From positions 623,018 through 687,017 of the forward strand of contig NZ_MRDL01000059.1 of the NCBI RefSeq assembly GCF_002008365.1: a stretch of DNA of 64,000 nucleotides, written 5' to 3'. The notes beneath the pieces were generated by a model. The model ran no database searches, had not been told where the DNA came from, and was given only the letters and a program-made list of their open reading frames with translations. Below are positions 44,228 through 53,759 of the stretch, piece after piece; positions within the stretch are counted from its first letter, which is position 1; each line of letters starts with the position of its first letter. Both the position numbers and the translations under genes were made by a program. This stretch comes from Rhizobium leguminosarum bv. viciae USDA 2370. GTDB taxonomy: Bacteria; Pseudomonadota; Alphaproteobacteria; Rhizobiales; Rhizobiaceae.

Positions 44228-45421
44228 TTAAATGACGGCGTCTTCAAGGAAGGGGCGGTCAGCTGCCACCCGCTCGTAGCCGAATGGCGAAAGATCAAGC
44301 GTCTTGAAGCCGCCATAGGCAATCAGTTCCGAGAGACCCCGTCCCATTGCCGGCGACTGCTGGAGACCGTGCCCCGAGAAGCCGTTTGCGAAGAGGAAAT
44401 TGCTGACCTCAGTATGCGGTCCGAGGACGACATTGTGATCGAGGGTGCAATAGTCGTAGTGGCCGGCCCAGGAATTGACGACCTTGATCGCCTCAAAGGC
44501 CGGCACCCGGTTCGCCAGGATCGGCCAGATTTCCTCGTCGAATTCGTCATGCATGACGTCGAAATCGTTCGGATCTACCTCAGGGTCATGTTTGGGATAG
44601 GTGCCCATCAGATAGAACTTGCCCTCGGGCCGGAAGAAAACGCCGGTGGGGTCGATCGTCAGCCCCACCTTTCCTTCCAGGGGCGTTCGGCAATCGACGA
44701 CGAACAGCGAGCGTCGGCGTGGCTCCACGGGGACGTCGAGCCCAGCCATCCCAGCGACTTTCTTGCCGTTGGTGCCTGAGGTGTTGACCATCGTGCCACA
44801 GGCAATCGTCTGGCCGCTCTTCGTCGACACGGAAACGATGCGGTCTCCCTCTCGGTTGATGGCGACGACTTCGTCTTCGATGTATTCGACGCCGAGCGAG
44901 CGCGCCTTCTTGCGAAAGCCCTGCAGCAGACCGACACTGTCGAACCAGCCCTCGCCCCGCTCGCCGGTGCTGCCGAGCGTCAATCCTTCGAGGTTCAGCC
45001 AGGGAAACCGGCGGCCGAGACCATCCGGATCGAGCAGCGTCACCTCCGCGCCGCACGAGACCTGGGTCTCGTGGTTGCGCCGGAGAACCTGATCGCCGCG
45101 ATCGTCCTCGGCGAGGAACAGATAACCGGCCTCGTGAAAACCAATCTCGGGCGTGTCGTCGTCGACAATGACGTTTTCCTTGAAGTGGCGGATGAACTCC
45201 GTCCCGAACTGCGAGACTTTGACATTGATCGCATTCGAAAACTGGTGGCGGATGGAGCTGGAGGATAGCGCCGTCGCCGAACGCTGATAGGTCCAGTCCT
45301 TCTCGATCACCAGGACCGATCCGTTGAAGTCCGGGTTGGTCGCCAGAAAATATGCCGTCGAACTGCCGACCACTGCACCGCCGACGATCACCACGTCATA
45401 GGACGACTTGGAAGCTTGCAT
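44228..45421 (-). CDS. FAD-dependent oxidoreductase, DAO family (amine oxidase-like)
   Basis: A 397-residue flavoenzyme. The FAD-binding Rossmann motif is VVIVGGAVVGSSTAYFL (9-25) with VIEKDW at the end of strand 2, and a C-terminal GFSGHGLQQSPAMGRGLSELI segment as in sarcosine oxidase, glycine oxidase and D-amino acid dehydrogenases. It should oxidise a secondary or D-amine, or a similar C-N bond. It lies 9 nt after the uronate-dehydrogenase-like gene and 21 nt before the ThDP-enzyme gene in one operon. The exact substrate is not known. Confidence 0.88.
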   Translation of the reverse strand: MQASKSSYDVVIVGGAVVGSSTAYFLATNPDFNGSVLVIEKDWTYQRSATALSSSSIRHQFSNAINVKVSQFGTEFIRHFKENVIVDDDTPEIGFHEAGYLFLAEDDRGDQVLRRNHETQVSCGAEVTLLDPDGLGRRFPWLNLEGLTLGSTGERGEGWFDSVGLLQGFRKKARSLGVEYIEDEVVAINREGDRIVSVSTKSGQTIACGTMVNTSGTNGKKVAGMAGLDVPVEPRRRSLFVVDCRTPLEGKVGLTIDPTGVFFRPEGKFYLMGTYPKHDPEVDPNDFDVMHDEFDEEIWPILANRVPAFEAIKVVNSWAGHYDYCTLDHNVVLGPHTEVSNFLFANGFSGHGLQQSPAMGRGLSELIAYGGFKTLDLSPFGYERVAADRPFLEDAVI

Positions 45422-45430
45422 CAGGGCGTC

Positions 45431-46243
45431 TCACTTCTTCTCGTCTTCATAGTGGCCGGCGGCGGCAAAGCTGCCGCCCTGGAAGCGCACCGCCGGATCG
45501 TTGGGATCGCCCTGTTTCGTATTCTCGAAAACCTTGTCCGCGTAATCGTCGGCGCTGTCTTCCGGCCTGTATCCGAGCGATGCCGCCGTGCGGTTGTCCC
45601 AGAACGCCCGGCTGTTGTTGGACATGCCATAGGCGACCATGAAGCCGACGCGTTCGGCCGACAGGCTCTTTTCGACGAGCTGGCGGCAATCGCGATAGGA
45701 AAGCCAGGTGATGAGATGGCGCCGGTCCGTCGGCTCGGGGAAAGACGAGCCGATACGCAGGCTCACGGTCTCGATCCCGAACTTGTCGAAATAGTAACGG
45801 CTGAGGTTTTCGACGAAGGTCTTCGACACGCCGTAGAGACTGTCGGGGCGGGTCGGAACGTCGCCGTCGATCGTCTCGGTGCGCTCGTAAAAACCGATGG
45901 CGTGAACGGAGCTGGCATAGACGATGCGCTTGACGCCATGCTGCCGGGCTGCCTCATAGATGTTGTAGCTGCCGACGATGTTGGCGTTAAGAATGGTGTT
46001 CCAGGGGGCCTCCAGCCCTTGACCACCCATATGAATGATGGCGTCGCAGCCCTCCACGGCTTTCGAAACAGCGTCGAAATCGGAAAGGTCCGCCGGGAAA
46101 TCCTCCTCGTGCGGCTCGAGGTTCTCGCAAGGCTTGCGTGCAGACAGCCTGAGGATCTTGCCAAGCCTTGTTCCTGACTTGCGCAGCTGGGTTCCCAGAG
46201 CGCCGGCCGCGCCGGTCAGAAGCGTGCGCTGATAATCGGTCAT
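45431..46243 (-). CDS. NAD-dependent epimerase/dehydratase family protein, uronate-dehydrogenase-like
   Basis: A 270-residue extended SDR. Cofactor motif TGAAGALG (10-17), ASSVHAIGFY (110-119), catalytic Tyr137 and Lys141 in LYGVSKTFVENL, and C-terminal DPNDPAVRFQGGSF. The overall pattern, including this last segment, closely follows the Agrobacterium uronate dehydrogenase that oxidises galacturonate/glucuronate to aldarolactones. The operon's other enzymes do not look like uronate catabolism, so the real substrate may be a different cyclic aldehyde or hemiacetal. AGGGA precedes the ATG. Confidence 0.82.
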   Translation of the reverse strand: MTDYQRTLLTGAAGALGTQLRKSGTRLGKILRLSARKPCENLEPHEEDFPADLSDFDAVSKAVEGCDAIIHMGGQGLEAPWNTILNANIVGSYNIYEAARQHGVKRIVYASSVHAIGFYERTETIDGDVPTRPDSLYGVSKTFVENLSRYYFDKFGIETVSLRIGSSFPEPTDRRHLITWLSYRDCRQLVEKSLSAERVGFMVAYGMSNNSRAFWDNRTAASLGYRPEDSADDYADKVFENTKQGDPNDPAVRFQGGSFAAAGHYEDEKK

Positions 46244-46255
46244 CGAATTTTCCCT

Positions 46256-47467
46256 TTAGCGAAGTTTGGCCAGTGCATCGGCGGTGCGCTCGATGGCAAT
46301 GGCAAGATTGTCACGCGATGTCGCGAAGGAAAGGCGAATATAGGGTTCGACACCGAAAGCGGCACCGGGAACGGTGGCGACCTTGCCTTCCCTGAGGAGA
46401 TAGGAGGCCAGTTCCGTATCGTTGGAAATCCTGGCGCCGTCTGGCGCCGTCTTGCCGATATAGTGGGCGCATTTGGGAAAGAGGTAAAAGGCTCCTTCCG
46501 GAGCCCGCACATCAAGACCGGGTATCGCGCTGAAGCCCCTTGCGACCAGTTGACCGCGCGCCTTGTATTCGGCAACCGCCGTCGTGACGAAGTCCTGGGG
46601 ACCGTTGAGCGCGGCGGCGGCGGCAAACTGGGTGATCGAGGACGGGCAAGTCGTGCTCTGGGACTGAAGCTTGTTCAGCGCCTTGGTCAGTTCGCGCGGA
46701 CCGGCCGCATAGCCGAGGCGCCATCCTGTCATGGCATAGGCCTTGGATACGCCGTTGATGATGAGCGTGCGGTCCTTCAGCTCCGGGCACGCGACGACGA
46801 ACGACGTGAAGGGCACGTCGCCGCAGACGATATGTTCGTAGATCTCATCCGACATGATCGCCACGTGGGGATGCCGTGCCAGCACTGCACCAAGCGCCCT
46901 CAGTTCGTCCGCCGTATAGATCGCCCCCGTCGGATTGGACGGAGAATTGAACAGGAACCAACGCGTCTTCGGCGTGATAGCTGCTTCCAGCCGCTCGGCT
47001 GTGATCTTGAAGGCATCCTCGACACCGCAAGGCACGATCTTCGGAATGCCGCCGTGCAGGACGACGATGTCGGTGTAGGAGACCCAGTAAGGCGCCGGCA
47101 CGACCACCTCGTCGCCGGGCTCCAGCGTGGCCAGGAATGCATTGAAGAGGATCTGCTTGGCGCCGTTGCCGATGGAGATCTCATCCATGGCGTAGTCGAG
47201 GCCGTTCTCGCGTTTGAACTTGGCGACGATCGCCTCGCGCAGCTCCACCAGGCCGTCCGGCGCGGTATAGCGGGTAAGCCCCTTGCGCATGGCCTCGATC
47301 GCCGCCTGAACGATATGATCAGGAGTGTCGAAATCTGGCTCGCCGAGCGACAGGTCGACGACATGCTCTCCTTTGGCCCGCATCGCCTTGGCGGCGACCG
47401 ACACCGCCATGGACGGCGAGGATTTGATCGTCGCGACGCGTGTGCTTTCGAATGCAATCATGTTCAT
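46256..47467 (-). CDS. pyridoxal-phosphate aminotransferase, class I (aspartate aminotransferase-like)
   Basis: A 403-residue fold-type I aminotransferase. YWVSYTD (127-133) and NSPSNPTGAIY (174-184) hold cofactor and substrate contacts, the PLP-binding Lys is about residue 242 in NGVSKAYAMTGWRLGY, and the late Arg in YIRLSFATS binds the substrate carboxylate. GGGAGG-CAAGGC precedes the ATG, which overlaps the hydantoinase-B stop by 4 nt. In the operon it probably removes the amino group freed by ring opening of the imported compound, giving a keto acid for the ThDP enzyme (inference). Confidence 0.9.
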   Translation of the reverse strand: MNMIAFESTRVATIKSSPSMAVSVAAKAMRAKGEHVVDLSLGEPDFDTPDHIVQAAIEAMRKGLTRYTAPDGLVELREAIVAKFKRENGLDYAMDEISIGNGAKQILFNAFLATLEPGDEVVVPAPYWVSYTDIVVLHGGIPKIVPCGVEDAFKITAERLEAAITPKTRWFLFNSPSNPTGAIYTADELRALGAVLARHPHVAIMSDEIYEHIVCGDVPFTSFVVACPELKDRTLIINGVSKAYAMTGWRLGYAAGPRELTKALNKLQSQSTTCPSSITQFAAAAALNGPQDFVTTAVAEYKARGQLVARGFSAIPGLDVRAPEGAFYLFPKCAHYIGKTAPDGARISNDTELASYLLREGKVATVPGAAFGVEPYIRLSFATSRDNLAIAIERTADALAKLR

Positions 47468-49131
47468 GCCTTGCCTCCCTTAGTCCGGCTCCTGCCGTAG
47501 GCTTCAGCCTGTTCTTCGGTGATGTATCCATGCTTCAGGTCCTGCTCGATCGCCTCAGCCGGGCGATGTGCCGGATCGCCGTAACCGCCGCCGCCCGGAA
47601 GCGACAGAACCAGGCGCCTGCCTTCCGGCACGAATTGCAGCCCCTTGCCCTTGAGAACCGTACCGTCGTCGAGCGCGACTGCGCCGGCCGTGCCGCTCAG
47701 TCCGCCTTCGCGGCCGCGGGCGGGGTGGCCAAGCCTGTCGAACATGGCGGAGAAGCGGAAGCTGAAGCCTTCGGCCGCTTCGATCTCGATCATCTGGCCG
47801 AGACCGCCGCGTTGCGCGCCGGCACCCCCTGACCCCTCGCGCAATTCCTTGCGCCAGACGATGACGGGGCCGACATTCTCCGTCGCCTCGATCGGCATCG
47901 TGTGGACGCCGCTCGGAAAGGCAGTGGCGTTCAAGCCATCGAGAGCGGCGCGTGCGCCGGTGCCGCCGGAATTGAACATCAGGATTTCTGCGCCCCTGCC
48001 GCCGATCTGATCGGAGACGGGGCGCACGCTCATATGCAGGTTCCAGAGTGCGCTGGCACCTTCCGCAGGCACCTGGCCTGGAAGCGCCTGATGCAGCGCG
48101 CCCAGCACGAGATCCGGGACAAAATGGCCGAGAACGTGGCGGACAGCGACCGGCGCCGGCCGCTTGGCATTGAGGATGCAACCTTCCGGCGCCACCACCT
48201 CGAAAGGTGCAAGCGAGGCAGCGTTATTTGGAATTTCCGGCGCCACGACGCATTTGATGCCGTAGCAGGCATAGGCCTTGGCATAGACGAGCGGCACATT
48301 GATGCCGAACTTGCTCATGCCTGAGGTGCCGTCGAAATCGACCACGATCCCCTCGGGGCCGATGCTCAGCTTGGCGGCGAGATGCACCGGCTCATCATAG
48401 CCGTCGAGATCGAGGCTGTAGTTCCAGGAGCCATGCGGCAGCTTCTTCAGCCGCTCCAGCGTTGCCTCGCGGCTGTGCTTGAGGATGAAGCCGCCGATCG
48501 TCGACAGATCAGGGAGATTGAATTCCGTCAGCATGTCGACGAGCCGGCGCTGGCCCGTTTCGTTGCAGGCGGCGAGCGCATAGAAGTCACCGACGACCTT
48601 ATCGTTTTCGCGAACATTGTTTCGGACGATATGGATCAGCGTCCGGTTCAGCTCGCCGCGCTCGAAGAATTTCATGATCGGGATGAAGAGGCCCTCTTCA
48701 TAAACTTCGCGGGCATCCGGGCCGAAACCGCGGCCGCCGACATCGACGACATGCGCGGTCGAGGCGAAATAACCGACCAGCTTGCCGCGATGGAAGGAGG
48801 GCGTGACGACGGTGATGTCGTGCAAGTGGCCCGTTCCCTTCCAGGGATCATTGGTGATGTAGACGTCGCCTTCAAAGACATTGTCCGGCCCGATGTCGCG
48901 AATGAAATGCGCGACGGATTCCGCCATGGCGTTGACGTGGCCGGGCGTGCCGGTAACCGCCTGCGCCAGCATACGGCCTTCCAGGTCGAAGACGCCGGCC
49001 GACAGATCGCCCGCCTCGCGCACGGAGGTGGAGAAGGCCGTGCGGATCAGGGTCTGCGCCTGCTCTTCAACGACAGAGATCAGCCGGTTCCACATGACCT
49101 GCATATGGATATCGATCATGGATTGGTTCAT
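47464..49131 (-). CDS. hyuB: hydantoinase B/oxoprolinase family subunit
   Basis: About 555 residues of the HyuB family, the second subunit of ATP-dependent ring-opening amidohydrolases (N-methylhydantoinase, 5-oxoprolinase, caprolactamase). Characteristic segments are STSVREAGDLSAGVFD, the metal-site-like GDVYITNDPWKGTGHLHDITVV with His residues, and the C-terminal GGGGYGDPAHRP. GAGG lies before the ATG at 49131; earlier in-frame codons lack a site. The gene starts 10 nt after hyuA and overlaps the aminotransferase by 4 nt. With HyuA it should hydrolyse a cyclic amide at the cost of ATP; the natural substrate is unknown. Confidence 0.9.
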   Translation of the reverse strand: MNQSMIDIHMQVMWNRLISVVEEQAQTLIRTAFSTSVREAGDLSAGVFDLEGRMLAQAVTGTPGHVNAMAESVAHFIRDIGPDNVFEGDVYITNDPWKGTGHLHDITVVTPSFHRGKLVGYFASTAHVVDVGGRGFGPDAREVYEEGLFIPIMKFFERGELNRTLIHIVRNNVRENDKVVGDFYALAACNETGQRRLVDMLTEFNLPDLSTIGGFILKHSREATLERLKKLPHGSWNYSLDLDGYDEPVHLAAKLSIGPEGIVVDFDGTSGMSKFGINVPLVYAKAYACYGIKCVVAPEIPNNAASLAPFEVVAPEGCILNAKRPAPVAVRHVLGHFVPDLVLGALHQALPGQVPAEGASALWNLHMSVRPVSDQIGGRGAEILMFNSGGTGARAALDGLNATAFPSGVHTMPIEATENVGPVIVWRKELREGSGGAGAQRGGLGQMIEIEAAEGFSFRFSAMFDRLGHPARGREGGLSGTAGAVALDDGTVLKGKGLQFVPEGRRLVLSLPGGGGYGDPAHRPAEAIEQDLKHGYITEEQAEAYGRSRTKGGKA

Positions 49132-49141
49132 GTGACTATCC

Positions 49142-51292
49142 TCAGATCCGGGTTGCGAGAAGGCAGCCGTCGTGCTGAACGATGGCGTTGAAGGAGGAAG
49201 TGAGAACGGTTGAGGTCTCACGCTCGACGATGACGGCGGGACCCTTGATCACGTCGCCGGACTTCAGGCCGGTGCGCTCGTGAATGCCGGCTTCGAGATA
49301 GGCGCCTTGGGAGGCCTCGAACAGGCGTCGGGTCTTGCCCGGCTGCACGATATTGCCTTCGGCGACGGAGGGAATGCGTTCGACCGGCGGGAGCGGCGAA
49401 CTCGCCTTGACCGACCAGCTGACGATCTCGATATCGAGACCCTCGATGGCGCGGCCGAAGAAGCGCTCATATTCCTTTTCGAAAGAGGCCGCGATCGTCT
49501 CGGCGCTCGCAGGGTCGAAATTGTCGTCGGCAAGCGGGACCGGGATATCCCAGCCCTGCCCGGCATAGCGCATGAACAGCGTGCGCTCGATCACCGGGGA
49601 GCCGGTGTCGAGCCCGCCTTCGACAAAGCCGAGTGCTTCGGCCTTCATGGCTTGCAGCAGGCGGTTGGCCTCTAAATATTCGAAATTCGACAGGCTGAAG
49701 ACGGCGCTGCGGACGGATTCGTAGCCGAACGGCGCCTTGAGGAAGCCGATCGCGGAACCGACGCCGGCGCCCGGCGGAACGAGGAAGGTCGAGATCCCCA
49801 TCTTTTCGCAGAGGCGTGCGGCATGCAGCGGTCCTGCGCCACCGAAGGTGATCATGGTGAAATCGGAAATGTTCTTGCCGTTCTCGACGGTGTGGACGCG
49901 GCCGGCATTGGCCATGTTCTCGTCGACCATTTCGCACGTGCCGTAAGCGGAAGCCTCCGGGTCGAGGCCGATGACCGCGCCGATATCGTCGCTCATCGCC
50001 TGGCGGCTCGCCTCGACGGAAAGCGGGATCGCGCCGCCCGCGAAATTGGCGGGATCGAGCTTGCCGAGGATCAGATCCGCATCGGTCACGGTGGGGTTCT
50101 TGCCGCCGCGCTGGTAACAGGCTGGGCCCGGCTCGGAGGCTGCCGAATGCGGGCCGACGCGGATCTGGCGCATTGCGTCGACCGAAGCGATCGAACCACC
50201 GCCTGCGCCGATTTCGACCATCTCGACGACGGGAATGGAAATCGGCATGCCGGATCCCTTGCGGAATCGATAGGTGCGCGCGACCTCGAAAGTCTTGGCC
50301 GTCTTCGGTACCTGGTTTTCGATCAGGCAGATCTTGGCAGTCGTGCCGCCCATGTCGAAGGAAAGAACCGTATCGAGACCGTATTGACGGGCGATGTCGG
50401 CCGCGAAGATCGCGCCGCCCGCTGGACCGGATTCGACGAGGCGCACCGGAAATTCGGAGGCGCTCTCGACCGAGACGATCCCACCGCCGGAGTGGATCAT
50501 GAAGACCGGGCAGCGGACGCCGATATCCTTCAGCGACACGACGAGACGGTCGAGATAGGATTTGATCGCCGGCTTGACGTAGGCATTGGCACAGACCGTG
50601 TTGAAGCGCTCGAATTCGCGCATCTGCGGAGAAACCTCCGACGAGATCGAAACGGAGAGGCCAGGAAGGCGCTTCAGGATCGCGTCGCGGACGGCGATCT
50701 CGTGTGCGCCATTGGCATAGGCATGAATGAAGCCGATCGCGACACTTTCATAGCCGCCTGCCGCGACCTTCTCGACGACGGCTGCAACCGAAGCATCGTC
50801 CAGATCAAGCAGAACCTTGCCCGCCGCATCGATACGCTCACGCACGACGAAGCGGTCAGCGCGCGCGATGAGAGCCGGCGGCAGGGAAATATTGAGATCA
50901 TACTGCTCGAAACGGTTCTCGGTGCGCATCTCGAGCACGTCGCGAAAACCTTCCGTCGTCACGAAGGCGGTCCTGGCGCCGCGCCGCTCGATCAGCGCGT
51001 TGGTGGCAAGCGTCGTGCCATGGATGAGGATGCCGATCTCTGAAAGAGCGACGCCCGCCATGTCGGCGACGGCCTTCACACCCTTGAGGATCGCCCTCTC
51101 CGGCGCCGTATAGTCCGTCAGGATCTTCGTCGAGTGAAGCGTCCCGTCGAGGTCGAGAGCGATATCCGTAAAGGTGCCGCCGATATCGACGCCCACCCGG
51201 CAGTTTCGTGGCGTGCTGCTCACCGTCTTGTTCCCCGCTTTCTTAACGTTCGAGGCCGCGCTTGCGCGATCATCGATCCTGCCATTCTTCAC
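49142..51292 (-). CDS. hyuA: hydantoinase A/oxoprolinase family subunit
   Basis: Up to 716 residues. The N-terminal HydantA_N domain has the ATP-binding VGVDIGGTFTDIAL (33-46), followed by the hydantoinase A domain with HSGGGIVSV and LSFDMGGTTAKICL, and the conserved GAGGGSIASVDAM. It phosphorylates the amide oxygen of the ring before HyuB-assisted hydrolysis. The frame opens with GTG at 51292; GTG at 51223, nearer the conserved core, is an alternative, and neither has a strong ribosome site. First gene of the six-gene operon. The promoter region shared with the Liv-type transporter carries a 17-bp palindrome. Confidence 0.9.
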   Translation of the reverse strand: MKNGRIDDRASAASNVKKAGNKTVSSTPRNCRVGVDIGGTFTDIALDLDGTLHSTKILTDYTAPERAILKGVKAVADMAGVALSEIGILIHGTTLATNALIERRGARTAFVTTEGFRDVLEMRTENRFEQYDLNISLPPALIARADRFVVRERIDAAGKVLLDLDDASVAAVVEKVAAGGYESVAIGFIHAYANGAHEIAVRDAILKRLPGLSVSISSEVSPQMREFERFNTVCANAYVKPAIKSYLDRLVVSLKDIGVRCPVFMIHSGGGIVSVESASEFPVRLVESGPAGGAIFAADIARQYGLDTVLSFDMGGTTAKICLIENQVPKTAKTFEVARTYRFRKGSGMPISIPVVEMVEIGAGGGSIASVDAMRQIRVGPHSAASEPGPACYQRGGKNPTVTDADLILGKLDPANFAGGAIPLSVEASRQAMSDDIGAVIGLDPEASAYGTCEMVDENMANAGRVHTVENGKNISDFTMITFGGAGPLHAARLCEKMGISTFLVPPGAGVGSAIGFLKAPFGYESVRSAVFSLSNFEYLEANRLLQAMKAEALGFVEGGLDTGSPVIERTLFMRYAGQGWDIPVPLADDNFDPASAETIAASFEKEYERFFGRAIEGLDIEIVSWSVKASSPLPPVERIPSVAEGNIVQPGKTRRLFEASQGAYLEAGIHERTGLKSGDVIKGPAVIVERETSTVLTSSFNAIVQHDGCLLATRI

Positions 51293-51341
51293 TGTTGCAA
51301 GCGATGCCGCAACATTTCCGCTTGACGGTCTTCGTATATGT

Positions 51342-51358
51342 CACTTATCATATAAGTG
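51342..51358. promoter_or_regulatory. 17-bp palindromic operator candidate between hydantoinase and transporter operons
   Basis: CACTTAT-CAT-ATAAGTG has perfect 7-bp arms and lies in the 239-bp gap between the divergent hyuA and branched-chain-type binding-protein genes. Size and spacing suit a FadR-type GntR dimer. Related sites lie at 38429 and 41536. Confidence 0.65.
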
Positions 51359-51531
51359 TCAATTAAGAAAAGGACCGGAAATCTCGAAAATCGCTCTTCG
51401 CAGCGGCTGAGACAAAGAGAATTTACCTAACAAAAATAATAGCTTCACCTTCAAGGCGAAGCATGAACGCGGACTTAAACCGCGTCGAGAACGACTAAAA
51501 ATCGAACAGCTTCAACCAGAGGGAAAAACAC

Positions 51532-52647
51532 ATGAAATCCATATCGACACTTCTTAGCGCCACCGCCGTCGCCTCCGCCTTGCTGTTTTCCAACGCTTTG
51601 GCGGCCGACACGATCAAGATCGGCGTCGCCGGCCCCTTTACCGGCGCCAATGCGACCTTTGGCGAGCAGGTGTTCAGCGGCGTGTCCGCCTACGTCACCG
51701 ACGTCAACGCGTCGGGCGGCATCAACGGCAAGAAGATTGAACTGGTGAAGGGTGACGACGCCTGCGAACCGAAGCAGGCCGTTGCCGTCGCCAATCGTTT
51801 CGTCGACCAGGACAAGGTCCAGGCGGTGATCGGGCATTTCTGCTCGTCCAACACGATTCCCGCTTCCGAAATCTACAATGATGCCGGCATCCTCGAAATG
51901 ACGCCGTCCTCCACCAATCCGACCGTCACCGATCGCGGTTTCGACAATCTGTTTCGTGGCTGCGGCCGTGACGACCAGCAGGCCGTCGTCGCCGGCAGCT
52001 TCATTCTGGATACGCTGAAGCGGGACAAGATCGCCCTCATCCATGACAAGGACACCTATGGCCAGGGCCTGGTGGACGCCGTCAAGAAGACGATCGAAGC
52101 GCGCGGAATCAAGCCTGTGATGTACGAAGGCCTGACCCGTGGCGAACGTGACTTCAATGCGCTCGTCACCAAGATCAAGAGCTCCGGCGCCAACGCCGTG
52201 TACTTCGGCGGTCTCATTCCCGAAGGCGGCCCACTGATCCGCCAGCTCAAGGAGCAGGGTGTCGACGTGGTCATCGTCAGCGGTGACGCGTTCGCCCAGA
52301 CGGAACTGGTCGCGGCAGCCGGCGGCGCTGAGAACCTCAAGAACGTCTATTATTCGGCAACACCGGATCCGCTGGCGGATCCCTCCACGCAGGGCGTCCA
52401 GGACGCGCTGAAGAAAGCCAACATCACGCCGGCAAACTACGTGCTCTATGGCTATGCCAATGCGCAGGCCGTCGTTGCCGCGCTGAAGGCCGGCGACGAA
52501 CTGAAGGCCCAGGCCGACTATCTCCGCAGCAACACCGTCGATTCCGCCATCGGCAAGATCACTTGGGACGCCAAGGGCGACATCAAGGACTTCAAGTTCG
52601 TTTTCTACAACTTCGACGACAAGGGAACCCCTGTCTTGGTGAAGTAA
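51532..52647 (+). CDS. ABC transporter substrate-binding protein, Leu/Ile/Val-binding type
   Basis: A 371-residue periplasmic binding protein. Signal peptide (core LLSATAVASALLFSNALA, cleavage before AD at about 24), then the LivJ/K pattern: IGVAGPFTGANATFGEQVFSG, a VKGDDACEPKQAVAVANRFV segment and a GHFCSSNTIPASEIY segment. AGAGGG precedes the ATG. Binding proteins of this group often carry compounds other than branched-chain amino acids, including amides and urea-like molecules. The divergent hydantoinase operon suggests it imports that operon's substrate. A RIME-like repeat separates it from the permease genes. Confidence 0.92.
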   Translation: MKSISTLLSATAVASALLFSNALAADTIKIGVAGPFTGANATFGEQVFSGVSAYVTDVNASGGINGKKIELVKGDDACEPKQAVAVANRFVDQDKVQAVIGHFCSSNTIPASEIYNDAGILEMTPSSTNPTVTDRGFDNLFRGCGRDDQQAVVAGSFILDTLKRDKIALIHDKDTYGQGLVDAVKKTIEARGIKPVMYEGLTRGERDFNALVTKIKSSGANAVYFGGLIPEGGPLIRQLKEQGVDVVIVSGDAFAQTELVAAAGGAENLKNVYYSATPDPLADPSTQGVQDALKKANITPANYVLYGYANAQAVVAALKAGDELKAQADYLRSNTVDSAIGKITWDAKGDIKDFKFVFYNFDDKGTPVLVK

Positions 52648-52675
52648 GGCATTTTGCCCGAGCCGGCCGGACCTA

Positions 52676-52783
52676 AAGCTTGTCGCGCAAAAGTGTGCAG
52701 CGGTTTTGCGGTAGCGACATGCGGAAAAATAAAGACCTAAAGCGCGATCAGAGACTCTGAAAGATCGCGACGCGCTTTAGGTT
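52676..52783. repeat. RIME-like repeat between binding-protein and LivH genes
   Basis: TGTCGC (52681-52686) pairs with GCGACA (52714-52719) with inner CGCAAAA/TTTTGCG; ACCTAAAGCGCG (52735-52746) pairs perfectly with CGCGCTTTAGGT (52771-52782). Two palindromes in about 108 bp, as in the other copies. It lies inside a transporter operon directly after the binding-protein gene. Confidence 0.8.
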
Positions 52784-52826
52784 CGGCCGGCTTATCCATC
52801 CCCGAAAACCATAAGAGGGGTTCACC

Positions 52827-53744
52827 ATGGACTTTTACATCCTGGTTCAACAATTGTTCAATGGCATCACGCTGGGGACGATCTACGGCCTGATCGCGGT
52901 CGGATACACCATGGTCTACGGCGTCATCCGGATGATCAACTTTGCTCATGGCGACGTCTATATGGTATCGGCCTATATCGCCGCCATCACGCTTGCCGTC
53001 CTTGGCTATTTCGGCGTTCAGTCGGTTCCCTTCGCCTTGATATCCGTGCTGGTGATCAGCTGCGCAATCACGGCCGTCTATGGCTGGGTGATCGAGCGCG
53101 TCGCCTATCGGCCGCTTCGCGGCTCGACCAAGCTTGCTCCGCTGATATCGGCCATAGGCATCTCGCTGATGCTGCAGAGCTACGTCCAGATCGCCCAGGG
53201 CGCACGCGACCAGGGCGTGCCGACGCTCATCCAGGGGGCGTTTCGCATCGGCAACGATACCCACTTCGCACAGATCACCTACATGCAGACGGTGATCCTG
53301 TTTGCGTCACTGATCGCCATGGGGGTGCTGACCTATGTGATCAACTACACCAGGATCGGCCGCGAATGCCGCGCCACCCAGCAGAATATCCGGATCTCCG
53401 CGATACTCGGGGTCAATACCGACCGGATCATTTCGACGGTCTTCGTCATGGGTGCGGCCACTGCCGCCGTCGGCGGCACGCTCGTCACCTTCAACTACGG
53501 CTCTTTCAACTTCTTCATCGGCTTCGTCATGGGTATCAAGGCTTTTACGGCCGCGGTGCTCGGCGGGATCGGCTCGCTGCCCGGCGCCGTGCTCGGCGGC
53601 ATCGTCCTCGGCCTGACCGAGGCGCTGTTCGCCGGCTATGTCAGCACCGACTACAAGGACGTCTTCGCTTTCGCATTGCTCATCACCCTCCTGTTTTTCC
53701 GACCCTATGGCCTGCTTGGCCGGCCGGAAATCCAGAAAGTCTGA
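52827..53744 (+). CDS. livH: branched-chain amino acid-type ABC permease, LivH-like
   Basis: A 305-residue inner-membrane permease with about eight hydrophobic spans. It begins FYILVQQLFNGITLGTIYGL, the usual LivH start, contains the RMINFAHGDVYM loop and ends with VLGGIGSLPGAVLGGIVLGL typical of the family. AGAGG precedes the ATG, 179 nt after the binding-protein stop because of a repeat. It pairs with the LivM-like protein to form the channel. The gene name denotes family, not proven substrate. Confidence 0.92.
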   Translation: MDFYILVQQLFNGITLGTIYGLIAVGYTMVYGVIRMINFAHGDVYMVSAYIAAITLAVLGYFGVQSVPFALISVLVISCAITAVYGWVIERVAYRPLRGSTKLAPLISAIGISLMLQSYVQIAQGARDQGVPTLIQGAFRIGNDTHFAQITYMQTVILFASLIAMGVLTYVINYTRIGRECRATQQNIRISAILGVNTDRIISTVFVMGAATAAVGGTLVTFNYGSFNFFIGFVMGIKAFTAAVLGGIGSLPGAVLGGIVLGLTEALFAGYVSTDYKDVFAFALLITLLFFRPYGLLGRPEIQKV

Positions 53745-53759
53745 GGAGGAGCAAGAACG

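Noticed and set aside
42497..44779. A 760-residue plus-strand frame over the ThDP-enzyme and FAD-oxidoreductase genes
   Set aside because: The minus-strand genes carry complete catalytic motifs; the plus-strand product is rich in His, Arg and Ala with no recognisable fold.
45431..46243. Assignment of the 38-56 kb region to hexuronate catabolism because of the uronate-dehydrogenase-like gene
   Set aside because: No aldarate dehydratase, lactone isomerase or TRAP/uronate transporter is present, and the other operon genes deal with amide and amine chemistry.
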